Positions 22,333 through 34,407 of a stretch of DNA of 64,000 nt are shown piece after piece. The position numbers were made by a program, and so were the translations under genes. Location: positions 146,500,420-146,564,419 of the forward strand of contig CM035806.1 of assembly GCA_020466095.1 (NCBI GenBank), in the 5' to 3' direction. This DNA comes from Chlorops oryzae (lineage: Eukaryota; Arthropoda; Insecta; Diptera; Chloropidae). Position 1 is the first letter of the stretch. Each line of letters begins with the position of its first letter. The notes under the pieces are model-generated. The model was not told the origin of the DNA. It did no database searches and saw only the letters and a list, made by a program, of their open reading frames with translations.

Positions 22333-22799
22333 CTGTGTCTATATTAGTTACTTATTTGGCAAAAGGGAACGATATGTCAGTTGTCGAATATTTAAAGCAT
22401 AAGAAATGTCTGTGCAATATACTAGAGCTTAAGTAGACTCAAGCATTTCACGGAATTTTTCGATTTTGATAGCATTTCTAAAAATCAAGACTGAATAAAT
22501 CAATGAAATGATAGCTTCAAAAATATTTCACCTATAAAAGTTTTTGTAGGGGTAAGAATTAAGCGAAACCCGAACTACATACATTCTCAGATATTTGAAA
22601 AGGATAGATTCTCATATGGTGTAGAATTAGTTTGGTAAAGGAACTTTTATTTATACATATACACATTCAACTCTAACACATAGTCTTACTACTCCATGTA
22701 TGAGTGATTTTTAAAAGGTAAAAATGCTCATACGTCGTGCGTTGCTAGACGAAAGGAGGAAATCAAGACATGTTGACTGATCATTCTTTCATTCGTTTA

Positions 22800-23617
22800 T
22801 TTTTATACCTTTTCCGAAGGAAATGTTATATTAAGTTTGGCACGAAGTATGTAACATACCAAAGGAGTAGCGATAGATATAGACATATACTTATATATAT
22901 TCTTGATCAGGGTGACAAGAGGAGTCGATCTAGCCATGTCTGTCCGTCCGTCTGTCTGTCTGTTTGTCTGTCTGTCGGTCACACTTTAGTTTTTCGTAAT
23001 TTACTCCTAAGCCATGAAAGATATCATATTGAAATTTGGCATGGACTTGAACCAGGTAAATGTCCGAAAAACTGCATACAAATTTTTTTCGTAGTCCCTT
23101 CTTGGGTCGTGGGAAGTGGTTCAGAAATTTCAAAATTCAAGATTTTTAATGTTGTTCGTGAATAACTTTTTTACTATACATCCCAGCTTATTGAAATTTG
23201 GTGTGTGTATAGCTACTATGTAGACTTAAGCTTTCGCTGAAAAAAAATTGCGACATCGCTATATTTATGGTCATCATCCTACACATTAGAAAAAAACACT
23301 CTTCCTCTTATTCTCATATCTGTATACAAGAATAATTTTTTTTTGCTTCTTCTGATTGTGTATTTTGCCGCCAAATAAAGTCGTCACTTATGGTTAAAAT
23401 TTAACCATGCCCACCAATCGCAAAAATTTTGTAGTTAATAATAATTTCAAGTTTGAGAATCTAAATCGAAGTACAGATAAGGTGTAGCTAGATATCCAAG
23501 CTAGAAAAATTAAAACGGCAGGAATTTTCGTTAAGGTAATGTTTCAAAATATTTAAGGCTGAGGAAAAGGTATGTGTGCAATCGGCTTAGCCGATGTAAA
23601 CTTCTTTACTTGTTTTT
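22800..23617 (-). mobile_element. mini-me/HINE-type element with (TA) and (GTCY)n cores
   Basis: Read on the minus strand it starts ACAAGTAAAGAAGTTTACAT with the hairpin ATCGGCTAAGCCGAT and ends near 22800 with GGAAAAGGTATAAAAA. On the plus strand it has TATATATTCTTGATCAGGG followed by (GTCY)n at 22938-22978, the two proto-microsatellite regions described for dipteran mini-me elements. A different subfamily from copies a-e. Non-coding. Confidence 0.7.
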
Positions 23618-23988
23618 ATTAAGGAATTAATAAAATAAACAAATAAATAAATAAAAAGTCAGGAAAAATTTAAAAAAAAAACAAGTTATATTCGGTAATA
23701 TTATAGGAAAGAAAAATCCGTTGTTTTAATCGCATGTCATCATAATTTTACCTCCGAAATATATATTATATTGCCCTTGAGATATTTATTAGGATGTATT
23801 CGTTCAATTGGGCAGGTTTAAAAAGGAAATAACATAAGAGTAAATATTGAGGGAAGTAGGTACTTGAAATCTTTTTGAGGTATTTTGAGTGAGAAATTTT
23901 CTCCTTCATCTTCTTAGGTACAATTTACGCTCTTGTCTCTGTTTGAGCTGAAAATTCCAGGAACGAGCATCTCTAATATATATTTTTA

Positions 23989-24104
23989 GAGTGTACTTTC
24001 TCCTTGCGGACACTCCTCCTCTAATCTTCCTGCTTCTCAAATATTTCCCTCTTAAGCGGCCACCTCTGTTAAGTGGACTATTTTTCGGTCCCGCAGGTGT
24101 CCGC

Positions 24105-24167
<63 letters not shown>

Positions 24168-24172
24168 ATCTG
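23989..24172. mobile_element. pogo-like MITE with a (GA)n expansion
   Basis: Related to 8926-9107: left GAGTGTACTTTCTCC, then CTTAAGCGGCCACCTCTGTT, GGTGTCCGCTTAAGA, then (GA)n (24108-24163) and GTACAATCTG, flanked by TA (23987-23988 and 24173-24174). The tract replaces the short AGACAGAG of the other copies. Confidence 0.6.
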
Positions 24173-24680
24173 TACATATTATCAGCAAATTAGAACGTTT
24201 TCTCACTGCTTTTGGCTTTTATTTATTTATTTATTAAATTTGTTAGTTTGTTTTCATCCGATTTCAGCGATTGTTAGCAATTGCTTTGGTCTTACAAAGA
24301 GCGACCGCATTCCCTTTTTGCCAACCCCAGTCGCAAATGCTCTGCCAAACATTGTAACAGGAAAATTGCCATTGTCGAAATCATTCATTCAAACAATTTT
24401 CACAATATGGTCAATTTGAATAACGCTTTCGCAAGGCCATACAACATTTGCAGGATATACATAGATGTTAAAATACTAACTGCAGTGTGACCCAAAATTA
24501 CAACAATTACAGATCAACCGACTGCAAAACCATGGAATGTAGCTAGGAAAACAAAAAAAAAAGTGAACAGGCGTTTAAAAAGGAAGGAACTGGGGCAATT
24601 TTAGTCAGTTTATTAACGTCTATTAGGGCCACCAAGCTATATAAATGGATCAAAAATGAACAAAAACCACAATGGAGCCA

Positions 24681-25280
24681 AACACAGATAAGGATGTTAT
24701 AGTCACATTTGCATACACGGTTGACAATATATGTTTGAATAAATTCTTTTTTTTAACAGTCCGCAAGACCAGGACTACATATTATGAACAAATTCTCTGG
24801 GGGATTTTTAATGCTATTGACGACTTTTGTTCAAATTTTTTATGACAACCGCCCTTTTGAATTTTATCGAAGGGTTAAATATGTATATCGCACTTCCGCA
24901 GCAAAGGATTCAATTCAAAATTTGTCATTTTTCATACCAACAGAAATAGAATTTTTCCTCCAAACAGACAGATGACTTAAGAACAAGATTCACAGCAGAG
25001 GTAGGCTGGTGTGATATTTAAGCGCAAATTCCAAATTTCATTGAAATTATTACACTGGAGGTGCCCTTAAAAATGGACCGATCTGGTCCAGTCTCGAACT
25101 TGTTCTTACTCATCCCTCCGCCAATAGGCAACAAAATTTTGACAAGAAAGTTCGATAAGAAAACTGTATATGGACTGATAAACAGACGAACATTGCTAAA
25201 TCGAATCTCCTGTTGACTCTTATCATTTCTATATAAATTTTTTATGGTTGTTCTCGACACAGAGTGTGTTGGTGATAAGA
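24681..25280 (+). mobile_element. Decayed HINE-type element, copy i
   Basis: Order of family phrases: AAGGATGTTATAGTCAC near the start, GGAGGTGCCCTTAAAAATGG and CTTGTTCTTACTCAT in the middle, AATCGAATCTCCTGTTGAC, and CTCGACACAGAGTGTGTT at the end. The microsatellite is reduced to ACAGACGAAC. Confidence 0.6.
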
Positions 25281-25820
25281 ATGGTATTGCTGAACATCTA
25301 ACTAAATCCAGTTGTATGGAAACCTGTTTCCTTTGAATGAAACATTTTAATCAATGATCATTTCAGTATAGCTATGTATGTATATTATGCGCTGTATGGA
25401 CCCTGCAGAAGCCTGTCGCCATATGGCCCCATGTCTATAATGACGTCAATATAGACAAGAGAACTAGTTCCAACGTCAACAGTATTTATAGGCACACCGA
25501 GAGAAAAAGGTAGTAATATTAACTGAAAAAGCAGGTTAAAATAACCGAGTTCACCGTTAATTCTTAGCTTATGTGTAGTAGCGGTCGATTCAACAGTATA
25601 AACACAGTCAATAAGGATATAACTACCTGATGGTTGATATAACTGTCTCGCGGTTAAATCAACTGTCACCAGCGACTGGGAAAAAAAAATTATTTTTTGC
25701 TTTGACTTTTTTTGAACCTTCTTTTATTAATATTTTTTTTTTTTATTAAATTATTATATTTTTTCTTTATTTATTTGTTTCTATTTAAATCTTTTTCTCT
25801 TTCATCTCTTTAAATTTTCT

Positions 25821-25895
25821 CGCCTCGGCCGAGCCTTGAACCGCTGACCTCCACAACTTCGCTGGGCGAACGTCTTAACCATTACGCTAAACGAA
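25821..25895 (-). other. tRNA-like module in a CACCGAG element
   Basis: On the minus strand: TTTAGCGTAATGGTTAAGAC (A-box), GTTCGCCCAGCGAAG hairpin, then AGCGGTTCAAGGCTCGGCC (B-box GGTTCAAGGC). The same module is at 54351-54428. tRNA-like in layout; no functional tRNA is claimed. Confidence 0.5.
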
Positions 25896-26137
25896 CGAAT
25901 ATAATTTGTTGGTCAAAATGCTCACTTGAGTTTATGGTTGCTCAAGTTTTGGGGAACGTGCTTAAGGAATTGTTTCACTCCCAAAATTTTTTGCTTGAAA
26001 ATGAGCCATTAAAAAAAATTAAATAAATTAAAATCTTAAAAATTTAGGAGAAAATTTTTGCCTTAAAAAACAACTACACTCTGAACAAAAAAAAAAAAAA
26101 AAACTGTAATTAAAAAAAAAATCCAGAAAAATTCCCG

Positions 26138-26210
26138 CCGCCAGCAGGGGTAGAACTCCGAAGCTCACGACGGTCAAGTCACAGCTTAAACAACTGAGCT
26201 ATTGAAAACT
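26138..26210 (-). other. Second tRNA-like module in a CACCGAG element
   Basis: On the minus strand: AATAGCTCAGTTGTTTAAGC (good A-box), then a region containing CGTCGTGAGCTTCGGAG and GTTCTACCCCTGCTGGCGG (B-box-like). The sister module is at 54084-54157. Confidence 0.5.
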
Positions 26211-26837
26211 CCGGAGACGGTTGATCAGAATGCGAACTTATACGTCTAAGTGAACGAAAGCGAACTTTGAACATAAAAAGTGACTATTTTTCAACTGTTG
26301 ATTTGACTTCCTTTTCCAGTGCATTTAACGGGGAATACAGTTTATTTGACCACTCTTACTTTAACTGTTCTAAGTAGTTGATTTAACTGTTCTTATTTCT
26401 GTCGGTGCAGTGTCATTAAAGAAACTGTACTGTTAAGAGGTATATTTCATCTTTATTGACCATGTCAACAACGTGTCTCCTTATAAAAACGAAAGAGTAC
26501 TCCTTTTGTCTACATAATAGTACCGACGTCAATAGTTCGTCAATAATTCGTCAATACTTCTTCGGTAAACTGTTGACATGCAATGCCCCCTCAATGATAA
26601 AATGTCAATAGGCAAAGGCATGGGGCGGGTATAACTGGTCAGTAGTTGACGCGGTCAGTAGAAAAAGAGTATAGATTCACTATTGACATTTCCTACAGGG
26701 GACACATCAAATGCTTGTCAGGCATGTGACCGTGTATTAGTGAATTATGTTCACACAACCTATACGTGTGCCTTTTTCATAGGACTTGGACTTGGACTTC
26801 AAAATTCATTTAATTGAAAAAAAAAAAAAAAAAAAAA

Positions 26838-27420
26838 CTTAGAATTTTCTTGTTAGTTTTGTGAAACAATTTTTCTCAGTGTAAAAAATTTAAAAAAATA
26901 TTTTTGGATTTCCTGTTGTATTAGGAATCAGCCAACGTTTGTTTTATCTTCTTATCTGCATTGGTTTTGGAGATATTTAGAAAAATGTAAGTGCATATTT
27001 TTGTTAATTATACTAGCGGCATGAGCTTAAAAAATCATATTTCTGAACTCTGACTAATGTTCGCTTACTTTCTTGTAAATATCTCAAAAAGTATACTTTC
27101 GAATTTGATGAATTTTCTTTTGGTTAAAGATAATTCCTTGAGGAATTTTCTAAACATATTTAAGAAGTGGTGAAGCGACAGAAATACACTTAAAAAAACT
27201 TTTAAAATTTCCTCTTTATATTTGTGAACATTTTTTTCTCAGTGTAAAAATTAAAAAAAATATTTTTGAATTTCTTGGTATTTAAGGAATCATCCAACGT
27301 TTGTTTCGTCTTCGTATCTTAAATAGTATTTGAGATATTTAGAAAAATGTAAGTGCATATTTTTGTTAATTGTACTAGCGGCATGAGTTTAAAAAATCAT
27401 GTTTCTGAACTTTGACCTCG
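26838..27420. repeat. Two diverged tandem copies of a ~240-bp sequence
   Basis: 26850-27055 and 27200-27410 share, in order, TTTTTCTCAGTGTAAAAA, CCAACGTTTGTTT, GAGATATTTAGAAAAATGTA, GTGCATATTTTTGTTAATT, and GCGGCATGAG...AAAAAATCAT. Spacing is about 340 bp. Function unknown. Confidence 0.65.
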
Positions 27421-28640
27421 TTGAGCACCCCCTAAATGATGTCCAATCGATCTAAATTTGTTTTTATTCCCTTTTTCTGTTGCCCTCTAATACATTTTGA
27501 GGCGGTGACTCGCAAAATAATTTTCCCATACAATTTTGGACCACCCTAATGAATATGTATAAAACACGAAATTCTTGACTGCGGTATTTCGGCATACATT
27601 GGACAATAAAAATAAATAGAAAGTGGAAATTTCTTCTCATAGCGATTTCAAAATGTTTACACGTTTTCTTCATTCGTTGATTCATTTCACTCCTGCTCCG
27701 GAAGGATTTCATCTATGAATGAATCACTGATTCACAATTCTAGGAAAGTTTTTTCACTTTTTATCTTTGAACTAATTATGAAGAATCCCATTCGCTGGAT
27801 GGTGTAAAGTTTCGAAATCCAATTTGTTCAATGCTTTTTTCCGAATTGCTTGAAGCAAGCAAATCATTTTCCTAATTACAGATACTTTTGAAATTTTATA
27901 ACTTGTTTGCCACAGATGCCATTGGCGTTATTTGTTATGCTGTAGAAGGCAGCGGTCGGCATTTACGGTCGGCGGTTTACAATTCGGCATCGCCACCGAC
28001 TGGCAGGTGGTATGCCAATTTCGCAGATATTGATGTTCTCAATTAGCTTCAGTTTTATGATTAAAGATAATCAAAATTGTTTCCCCAAATAACAAAATTT
28101 ATTTTCAATGCAATGATGGTAATTTGCTTCGGGGGGAAAAAGGATATCCAGAAGTCGAAATTGAGTTTGACCTAAATTCAATTTAATCTTTAAATGGATA
28201 TTTTGTATAAAATTGATATTACTGTGTGTTTTTTTTTTTTTAACAATCTTAAAGACAGATATGCAATTAATGGTTCACCTCTATTATGGACACGAGGATT
28301 CGAACTGAATTTTTAGTTTTTGGGATTGAAATGTTTAGATTTTGCTCCAGTTTTTGCCTCATTTTTATGTATGAATTGAATTGAAAATTCGAATTGGAGA
28401 CTTATAGAGAAAGGCACCGTTAGGTATCCCAAGTATTTCTTCCCAAAACACCAGCATGATGAGATTACATAGCTGGGAGCGAAGTTTTCGGGCTCATATG
28501 CGAGTACTCAGCTCTGCTTTCCCTATGACATCGGTTCACAAAAGAAAATCACTGGGTATTGCTAGATTTCATAAATAAGCATAACCATTCAGGTCAGAAA
28601 TATTGTAATACCTCAGGGCTGTCCAACACACCAAACCATA
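27421..28640. other. Unassigned stretch
   Basis: No gene is recognised. A G+C-richer patch (27945-28020) repeats CGGTCGGC-type motifs. A B-box-like phrase occurs on the minus strand near 28296 (CAGTTCGAATCC) without a matching A-box. Confidence 0.45.
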
Positions 28641-28644
28641 CGTA

Positions 28645-29245
28645 CAAAAGTTTCTAAATTCTAATGCATCCGACCAACTTGCCGCACCCTCTCACTCGAC
28701 ATACAAAAAATCCGACATTTATTAAAGCATCTGAAATTTACTCTCACATTTAAACAAAAATCATCTCATCTAGACACACATTATAAGAAATAAGAGAAAG
28801 AAATAATTAAAAATTTTTAAAAAGCATACAATGTAAGTCAAGATCAATGTACGCTCAAGTTATCTGAGGAACAATGATAAAGCGTAATGATAATTTATAT
28901 GGACACCTTGCCTCTTTATCCTGGCATAGACAAAAATATGATTTCCTTTTTTATAACAGATTCACTCTGCGTCGAGGGTACAAAAAAAAAAGTTTCTAAA
29001 CTCCAATCCATCCGAATTATGTACTTTCCTCACCCTCGCCCTCTCACTCGACATACAAAAAATCACAGCATTTCTTAGAGCATCTGAACTTTACTCTTAC
29101 ATTTAAATAGACATCTTCTCATCTAGACACACATTATAAGAAATAAAAGAAATAAGAAAGAAATAATAAAAAAAAAATGGAAAAAGCATACAACGTAAGT
29201 CAAGATCAATGTACGCTCAAGTTATCTGAGGAACAATGATAAAGT
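28645..29245. repeat. Tandem duplication at the outer edge of the large inverted repeat
   Basis: 28645-28885 and 28987-29247 share CTCTCACTCGACATACAAAA, CATCTAGACACACATTATAA, AAGTCAAGATCAATGTACGC and GAGGAACAATGATAAAG in order. Only the second copy has a counterpart in the right arm. Confidence 0.7.
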
Positions 29246-29345
29246 GTAAGGCCAGAGTAGCAAAAGCTTAAAAACAATAAGTTGCTTGTATTTTTCAAAT
29301 GCACAGTTATTTCGGAAGAAGAAAAAAACACTAATACAAAAGAGA

Positions 29346-30449
29346 ACAAGTAAGAAAGCTAAAGTCGGTCAAGCCCGACTTTGAAATACCCAGCGTCCCG
29401 ACATTATGAGCGCACTATGTTTTGCTTCTCTAATTGTGGGCGTGGCAGTGGGAGGGCAACATAAATTATTTCCCTACACCTTTCATTCGCCTTGGTGAAC
29501 CTATGTTGCGAATTTGAAGCTTCTACGCCTATTACTTCGGAAGTTACGAAAAATCTTCATTTGTGGGCGTGGCAGTGGGCGGGCCGCATTAAATTTTTTC
29601 CTACACCTTTCATTCGCCTTGGTGAACCTATGTTGTGAATTCGAAGCTTCTACGCCTTTTACTTCGGAAGTTACGAAAACTCTTCATTTGTGGGCGTGGC
29701 AGTGGGCGGGCCATAAAAAAAATTTTCCTACACCTTTCATTCGCCTTGGTGAACCTATGTTGTGAATTTGAAGCTTCTACGCCTTTTACTTCGGAAGTTA
29801 TGAAAATTCTCTATTTGTGGGCGTGGCAGTGGGCGGGCTATACAAATTTTTGTTCCTACACCTTTCATTTGCCTTGGACAACCTATGCTGCGAATTTGAA
29901 GTTTCTACGCCTTTTACTTCACAAGTTACGATAAGTCCTTATTTTTGGGCTTATTTGTGGGCGTGGCTCGAGGAGGGCGGCGTTCATTTCTTGCCAGGAT
30001 ATGTCCCTTTTCGTAGTTTACCAGCACACCAAATATCAATGGAATGTGTTGAGTGGTTCGCAAGTTACAAGCATTTTATTGAAAACACAATAAATTCATT
30101 TGTGGGCGTGGCAGTGGGCGGATGTCTCCCATTTTTACTTAGGATCATACTCGGACCCCGTTATACATGTGTGCCAAATTTCGACTTCATTGGTTCAGCC
30201 GTTTCGGAGGAGATCCGACCACGGACGGACGGACAGACGGACAGACGGACAGACGGACAGACGGACAGACGGTCAGACGGACAGACGGACAGACGGACAG
30301 ACGGACAGAGACAGACGACATGTCTAAATCGATTCAGTTTTTGATCCTGATCATTTCTATATATATTTTTCTATATCTCCGGAGCTTAATTCTCCCTGTT
30401 ACAAGATTTGCACAAAACTAATATACCCCGCTTACGCTGGGTATAAAAA
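29346..30449 (+). mobile_element. HINE-type element, subfamily with 127-bp internal repeats, copy g
   Basis: Starts ACAAGTAAGAAAGCTAAAG, with hairpin AGTCGGTCAAGCCCGACT and ATACCCAGCG. Ends CGCTGGGTATAAAAA (subterminal inverted repeat). The core is four copies of a 127-bp unit starting TGTGGGCGTGGCAGTGGG (29435, 29562, 29689, 29816) and two less regular ones (29956, 30101), then a GACAGACG microsatellite (30226-30310). The right arm of the inverted repeat keeps the uninserted site near 37560. The long open frames across the array are repeat artefacts. Confidence 0.75.
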
Positions 30450-31209
30450 CCGGCTTAACCACTGCATAGATGGAAAACATGAGAAAACAAATTCTCTCAA
30501 ATTGCCTATCACCTGACAGGCAGACATGGCGAGAGTAGCTGCTCAATGCTAGTTTTTTTTTATTTAAAATGATTATAAAATATTTAAGGACCATTAAAAC
30601 ATTTAAAATTGGAAAATGCCTTTTCATTTTCGTCCCCTAAGACGATAGAAAAACGATATATAAGTATATACATATATTGATTAGAAGAAACCAAAGGGTT
30701 AACGGAACAAAAAAGAAAAAAAAGACTCACCTTTTCAACATATTGCTAACGATGCTTTTTTGTACGAAAACACAACCGACTTCTCTTCACTTAGCGAGCG
30801 ACGCGAGCAGAGAAGTTTGAGTGCAATGCACTCGTAGGCATAACAACGCACTCACTTGCCTACGAACTAAACACACCGAGCACTCCACGATCCACGAACC
30901 ACGATCCGAAACCCGACGACCGAACTGCCGCACGCAGGCTAAAGGCAATGAAGTGCATCGTGATAGCAGTGAAAACACACGACAGGCCATACCAATATAT
31001 ACATATATATTTTTTTTAAAAGAAACCACAGTATTAACGTATGAACAAAGAAAACAGTGGCTGGCCTTTTCAACATATTGCTAACGATGCTTTTTTGTAT
31101 GCTAAAACAAACGACTTCTCTTCACTTAGGCATAAAAACTCACTCACTTGCCTATGAATTAAACACACCGAGCACTCCGCGATCCACGATCCGAGACTTA
31201 CGAAACCCG

Positions 31210-31250
31210 ACGACCGAACAGCCGCGCGCGCAGAAACAGACTGAGCCGCA
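31210..31250 (-). promoter_or_regulatory. Mirror copy of the Inr/DPE-like promoter in the left arm
   Basis: Reverse complement of the right-arm promoter at 36761-36795 (GGCTCAGTCTG ... CGGTCGTCGGG). It would direct transcription leftwards, out of the inverted repeat. Prediction from motif only. Confidence 0.35.
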
Positions 31251-32366
31251 AACCTTACTTAAACGTCGCCAAAGGGCAATGAAGTGTATCGTACGATATC
31301 ACGTGATATAAGCGAACACACCCGACACATACCAAGCCGGACAAATACTCGTATGTTTATTTGTATGTGAAACTAATCTTGCTTTTCCCCTTTAATTTCT
31401 CCGTTTTAACGAAATAAAAAGCATATTAAAATTAAGATTTCTACCTGCATCTAATGTACGCAGTCTATTTGTTTTCTTTGATTCTTGTGTAGGCATGGCA
31501 TGGAAAGAAATGTGAGTGCGAATATCATGGCATGGCGTGACAATAATTGATATCGCATAAGGCACAGTTCACTCAATTCGTCTTGCGCTAGCCTTTATTA
31601 AACATACTTACATACATACATACGAGCAGTGCTGTCGTTTTTGTACGTAAGGAAATACAAAAATGCTTTTGGAATGGAAGTGTATGTAAAATAAGCGAGT
31701 ATATTTAAAAAAAAACCCAGGTTTTCATAAATAGATTTGAAACAGTTGTGGACCTATTGACGGCTGATTATAAAACTGGAGAGATCCTAATTTTGAAAAT
31801 ACCATTCATGCAATTTAGAAGAATTAAACAAAGTTGCCAGCACTTGCTCAAACAAATATCCTTTTTGCCTCCTGTAGCTCTATGCAAAATCCTAAACAAT
31901 TGAATATAATTTCAAATCAAAATCTACAAAATTTTTTATGTTAGCGTTTTGGTCCTGAAAGTCAGTGCGACTTAAAACAAATTAATTTTATTTTCTTTTA
32001 TGGAAAAATCTTCCGGAGCGTTATATAATTTCGTTTAAATATCTTATCAAAGTTATTAAAACTATGAAATAAGAGCGAGGCATGCCAGGAATAAAAGATG
32101 AAAAAGAAAGTTGACCAAAAATATTTTTGGTTAAGGATTATGGCCTTGGAAGCTCTGATGGTCGTGAGGATCTCAAATGTAAAAGGCCACTTCAGTCTTA
32201 TTTCAAATGAACAAAAGAAGGAAAGAAAAAATTTGATGATATGTTGAAGGAACGAGAACGGACGGTGGATGCGCCCTTTGCGAAGCGGAAACTGAAGAAT
32301 CGAAATCGAAAAATTAAATCACGAAATTAAAGAAACGGTCATACAGCATCGCATGTCCTTGCCAAA

Positions 32367-32727
32367 TCAACAAGCAGCCGGAAATGCAAACTTGGAAAAG
32401 TTTCTCTTTGTCCAAACATGAAAGCGCGGAAACAGCTCAATGCGAGGCAGTTCCACGGAAAGCGGATCGGAAGGGGAGTACGAAAAATTGTAGTGGAATA
32501 CAAAAAGGAAAATGAAACTCTTTCTTAACAATTGAAATACAATATGATGCGAACGAAGTGAGTCGAAAGCATGACGAGGACGTTGACAGCGAACTCCGCG
32601 TTGAAGTCGCCATTGAAGTCGCAATTGATGTTGACGTTGACGCTGACGCTGAGATCGACGCTAGGCGGAAGGAAGAACCAAGTGCATTTCCAAAGAATCC
32701 ATCAACAGCAAGCAAGGCGAACTAATA
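32367..32727 (+). pseudogene. Decayed coding-like tail in the left arm
   Basis: On the plus strand a frame from about 32560 reads a run of acidic and hydrophobic alternation (VAIEVAIDVDVDADAEID) and then RRKEEPSAFPKNPSTASKAN before TAA. The repetition comes from GTTGAC/GAAGTC short tandem repeats. Stops interrupt the frame further upstream. The same sequence is inverted at 35280-35600. I do not recognise the protein; it may be the remains of an element-encoded ORF or chance. Confidence 0.25.
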
Positions 32728-33546
32728 TTTTCATTTTAGAGAAGTATTAAAACAACTTTACCCCATAGAATTGAGGTCGCTCCATAAGCCATAAGCCAAA
32801 AAGGTGCTACCTACGAAATGGATGGCATTATAATGTGGAAAATGTTAAGAAGTTTCTGTTCAAAAGCTTAGAACAATAAAAAGTAACATTGTGGCATCAT
32901 TTAATAAAACTCCGTTTATACATTTAGGCTTCAAATTATAGTTTTCTGTTGTCCTAGTTATGACTTGTGGCAACTTCGAAGCTCGCTAACAAAATAGAGA
33001 AATTAAAATTTCCAAGCGATTTGATGAATTCTTGACACGACTTTAATCCTATTAATTAGACTGAAAAACCAAAAGCAAAATTTCTGCCTTCAAAATTTTA
33101 AATATTTATCACCACGATGACTTATAACACGTATTACTCCATGTGTTGAACGTAAAGATATTCCCCGCGGCGTCGAACATCAAAAACATCCCCTGCAACT
33201 TAATCCGAACACGATTTTAGCGGTGGTGGAAATTTTTTCCCCGTTTTCGGAGTCAAGTTATTATTTATGTCCTGATGAAATCCACCATCCAAGGTGAGTA
33301 GTACGAGGCTTTAGAGGATACCAGGAATTGGTGAATATCACTCCTGCAACATAAAGGGATTTGCTATGAAACCAACCACTGGGAACCTCAACACTCCGAG
33401 TAACTCAACATAAACGTGGGAAAGTCGCAAACTGCAAGAAAATTAAGATTGTACAAGTTTCAACAAATTTAAGCTTTAGGTTTTTTTATTTATTTAAAGT
33501 CTATGAAATGAAATTCTTACAGACTTCTTAGAACTAATAATATATA

Positions 33547-34407
33547 AGGTAAGTGTACCACGTAAGGCCCGGCTCCTCGTAAGGCCCACTTTCATTTTAA
33601 CCAACTTCTAACTATCAAATGTTTCTGTACTTGCACATGTTGAAACATGTCCTCAAGTTATTTCGTAGAAATAAAAAATTAAGACAATCGCATCATATTT
33701 GCGGCGACCACAGTCAATTGAAAATAACAGAGGCGTAAAAAAGCCATTTTTATAGTGGACGATGCTTAAAAAATAATGATCTATAGTGAAATTGTGGGTT
33801 GCTTTCTTAAAATAACAAAGTTTGTTGTATTGTGAAGATACAGAGGTATGTTTATGGTAAAAAAATCAATAGCAATTTTTTTTTCTTGGAAGGCCTATGA
33901 AGGCCCACCATAAAAAATTCAACAACGGTCATTAAGAAACCTTATATTGAGTTGCTCTGAGGTCAAAAGACGGCAACTATACCTTTTTTTTGCTTAAATA
34001 GCATTTAGTCTTTAATTCTTAATCAAAAACAGGTTAGTAACATTCGTTAAGTTTTTTTTTAAATAAACGAATTTTGTCTGATATTTTAATTTTTTTTAAT
34101 AGCTTTTACAATATAAATTAACATAAAAGTCTTTCAAAAGTAATGAATGCAAGTTTGGGTTCATTATCTCAAACAAGGAGTAAGTGGGCCTTTTAAGGTA
34201 CACATGTTCCTCGTAAGGCCCAAAATGACGTTTTTTTAAATCGCATTTTAGGAGCTTTTCCAATAATGATTTTTGGTAGAATTTTTTGTTTTTCTATAGA
34301 AAATTTATCAAATAAAACAACACAAAAACAATCGGGTTTCTATCATCAATACTTTGTACGCTGTAATCGAAAAGGTGTTAGGTGGGCCTTACGTGGTACA
34401 CTTACCT
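33547..34407. mobile_element. TA-flanked MITE in the spacer of the inverted repeat
   Basis: Inverted ends AGGTAAGTGTACCACGTAAG and its complement are perfect for about 24 bases, with TA on both sides (33545-33546 and 34408-34409). The phrase CGTAAGGCCC recurs inside (33580-33590, 34209-34219). 861 bp, no transposase. Confidence 0.75.

Larger units (their letters stand above)
25495..26407 (-). mobile_element. CACCGAG-ended element with two tRNA-like modules (copy 1)
   Basis: Ends CACCGAGAGAAA and CTGTCGGTG with a CA duplication (25493-25494 and 26408-26409). The empty site is preserved in the sister MITEs (ATAGGCGGTGTCATT at 44320, 58285 and 61295). In reverse orientation it matches 53886-54756. 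It carries tRNA-like modules at 25821-25895 and 26138-26210. CACYG ends and 2-bp duplications suggest the CMC group (inference). Confidence 0.75.
25401..26700. mobile_element. CCCTGCAG-ended MITE interrupted by a CACCGAG element
   Basis: Ends CCCTGCAGAAGCC and TTTCCTACAGGG, flanked by GA (25399-25400 and 26701-26702). The body (without 25495-26409) matches 44232-44622 and 58193-58573. The phrase GCCATATGGCCCCATGTC, the palindrome TTGACGTCAATA (as in the sister copies) and ATTCACTATTGACATTTCC are shared by the family. A 2-bp duplication and no coding. Confidence 0.75.
28880..33098. repeat. Left arm of a very large inverted repeat
   Basis: The reverse complement of 34895-38020 matches this arm almost throughout. 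Mirrored blocks include the outer edge TTATATGGACACCTTGCC (28894 versus 38015), the middle block at 30787-31311 versus 36694-37218, and the inner blocks at 32367-32715 versus 35289-35600. The arm is about 1.1 kb longer because it carries the HINE insertion 29346-30449. The arms would form a stem of about 3 kb. Confidence 0.85.

Noticed and set aside
29514..30421. Several overlapping plus-strand frames of up to 175 codons
   Set aside because: They come from 127-bp repeats and the GACAGACG microsatellite, because a repeat with no stop in one frame opens long frames.
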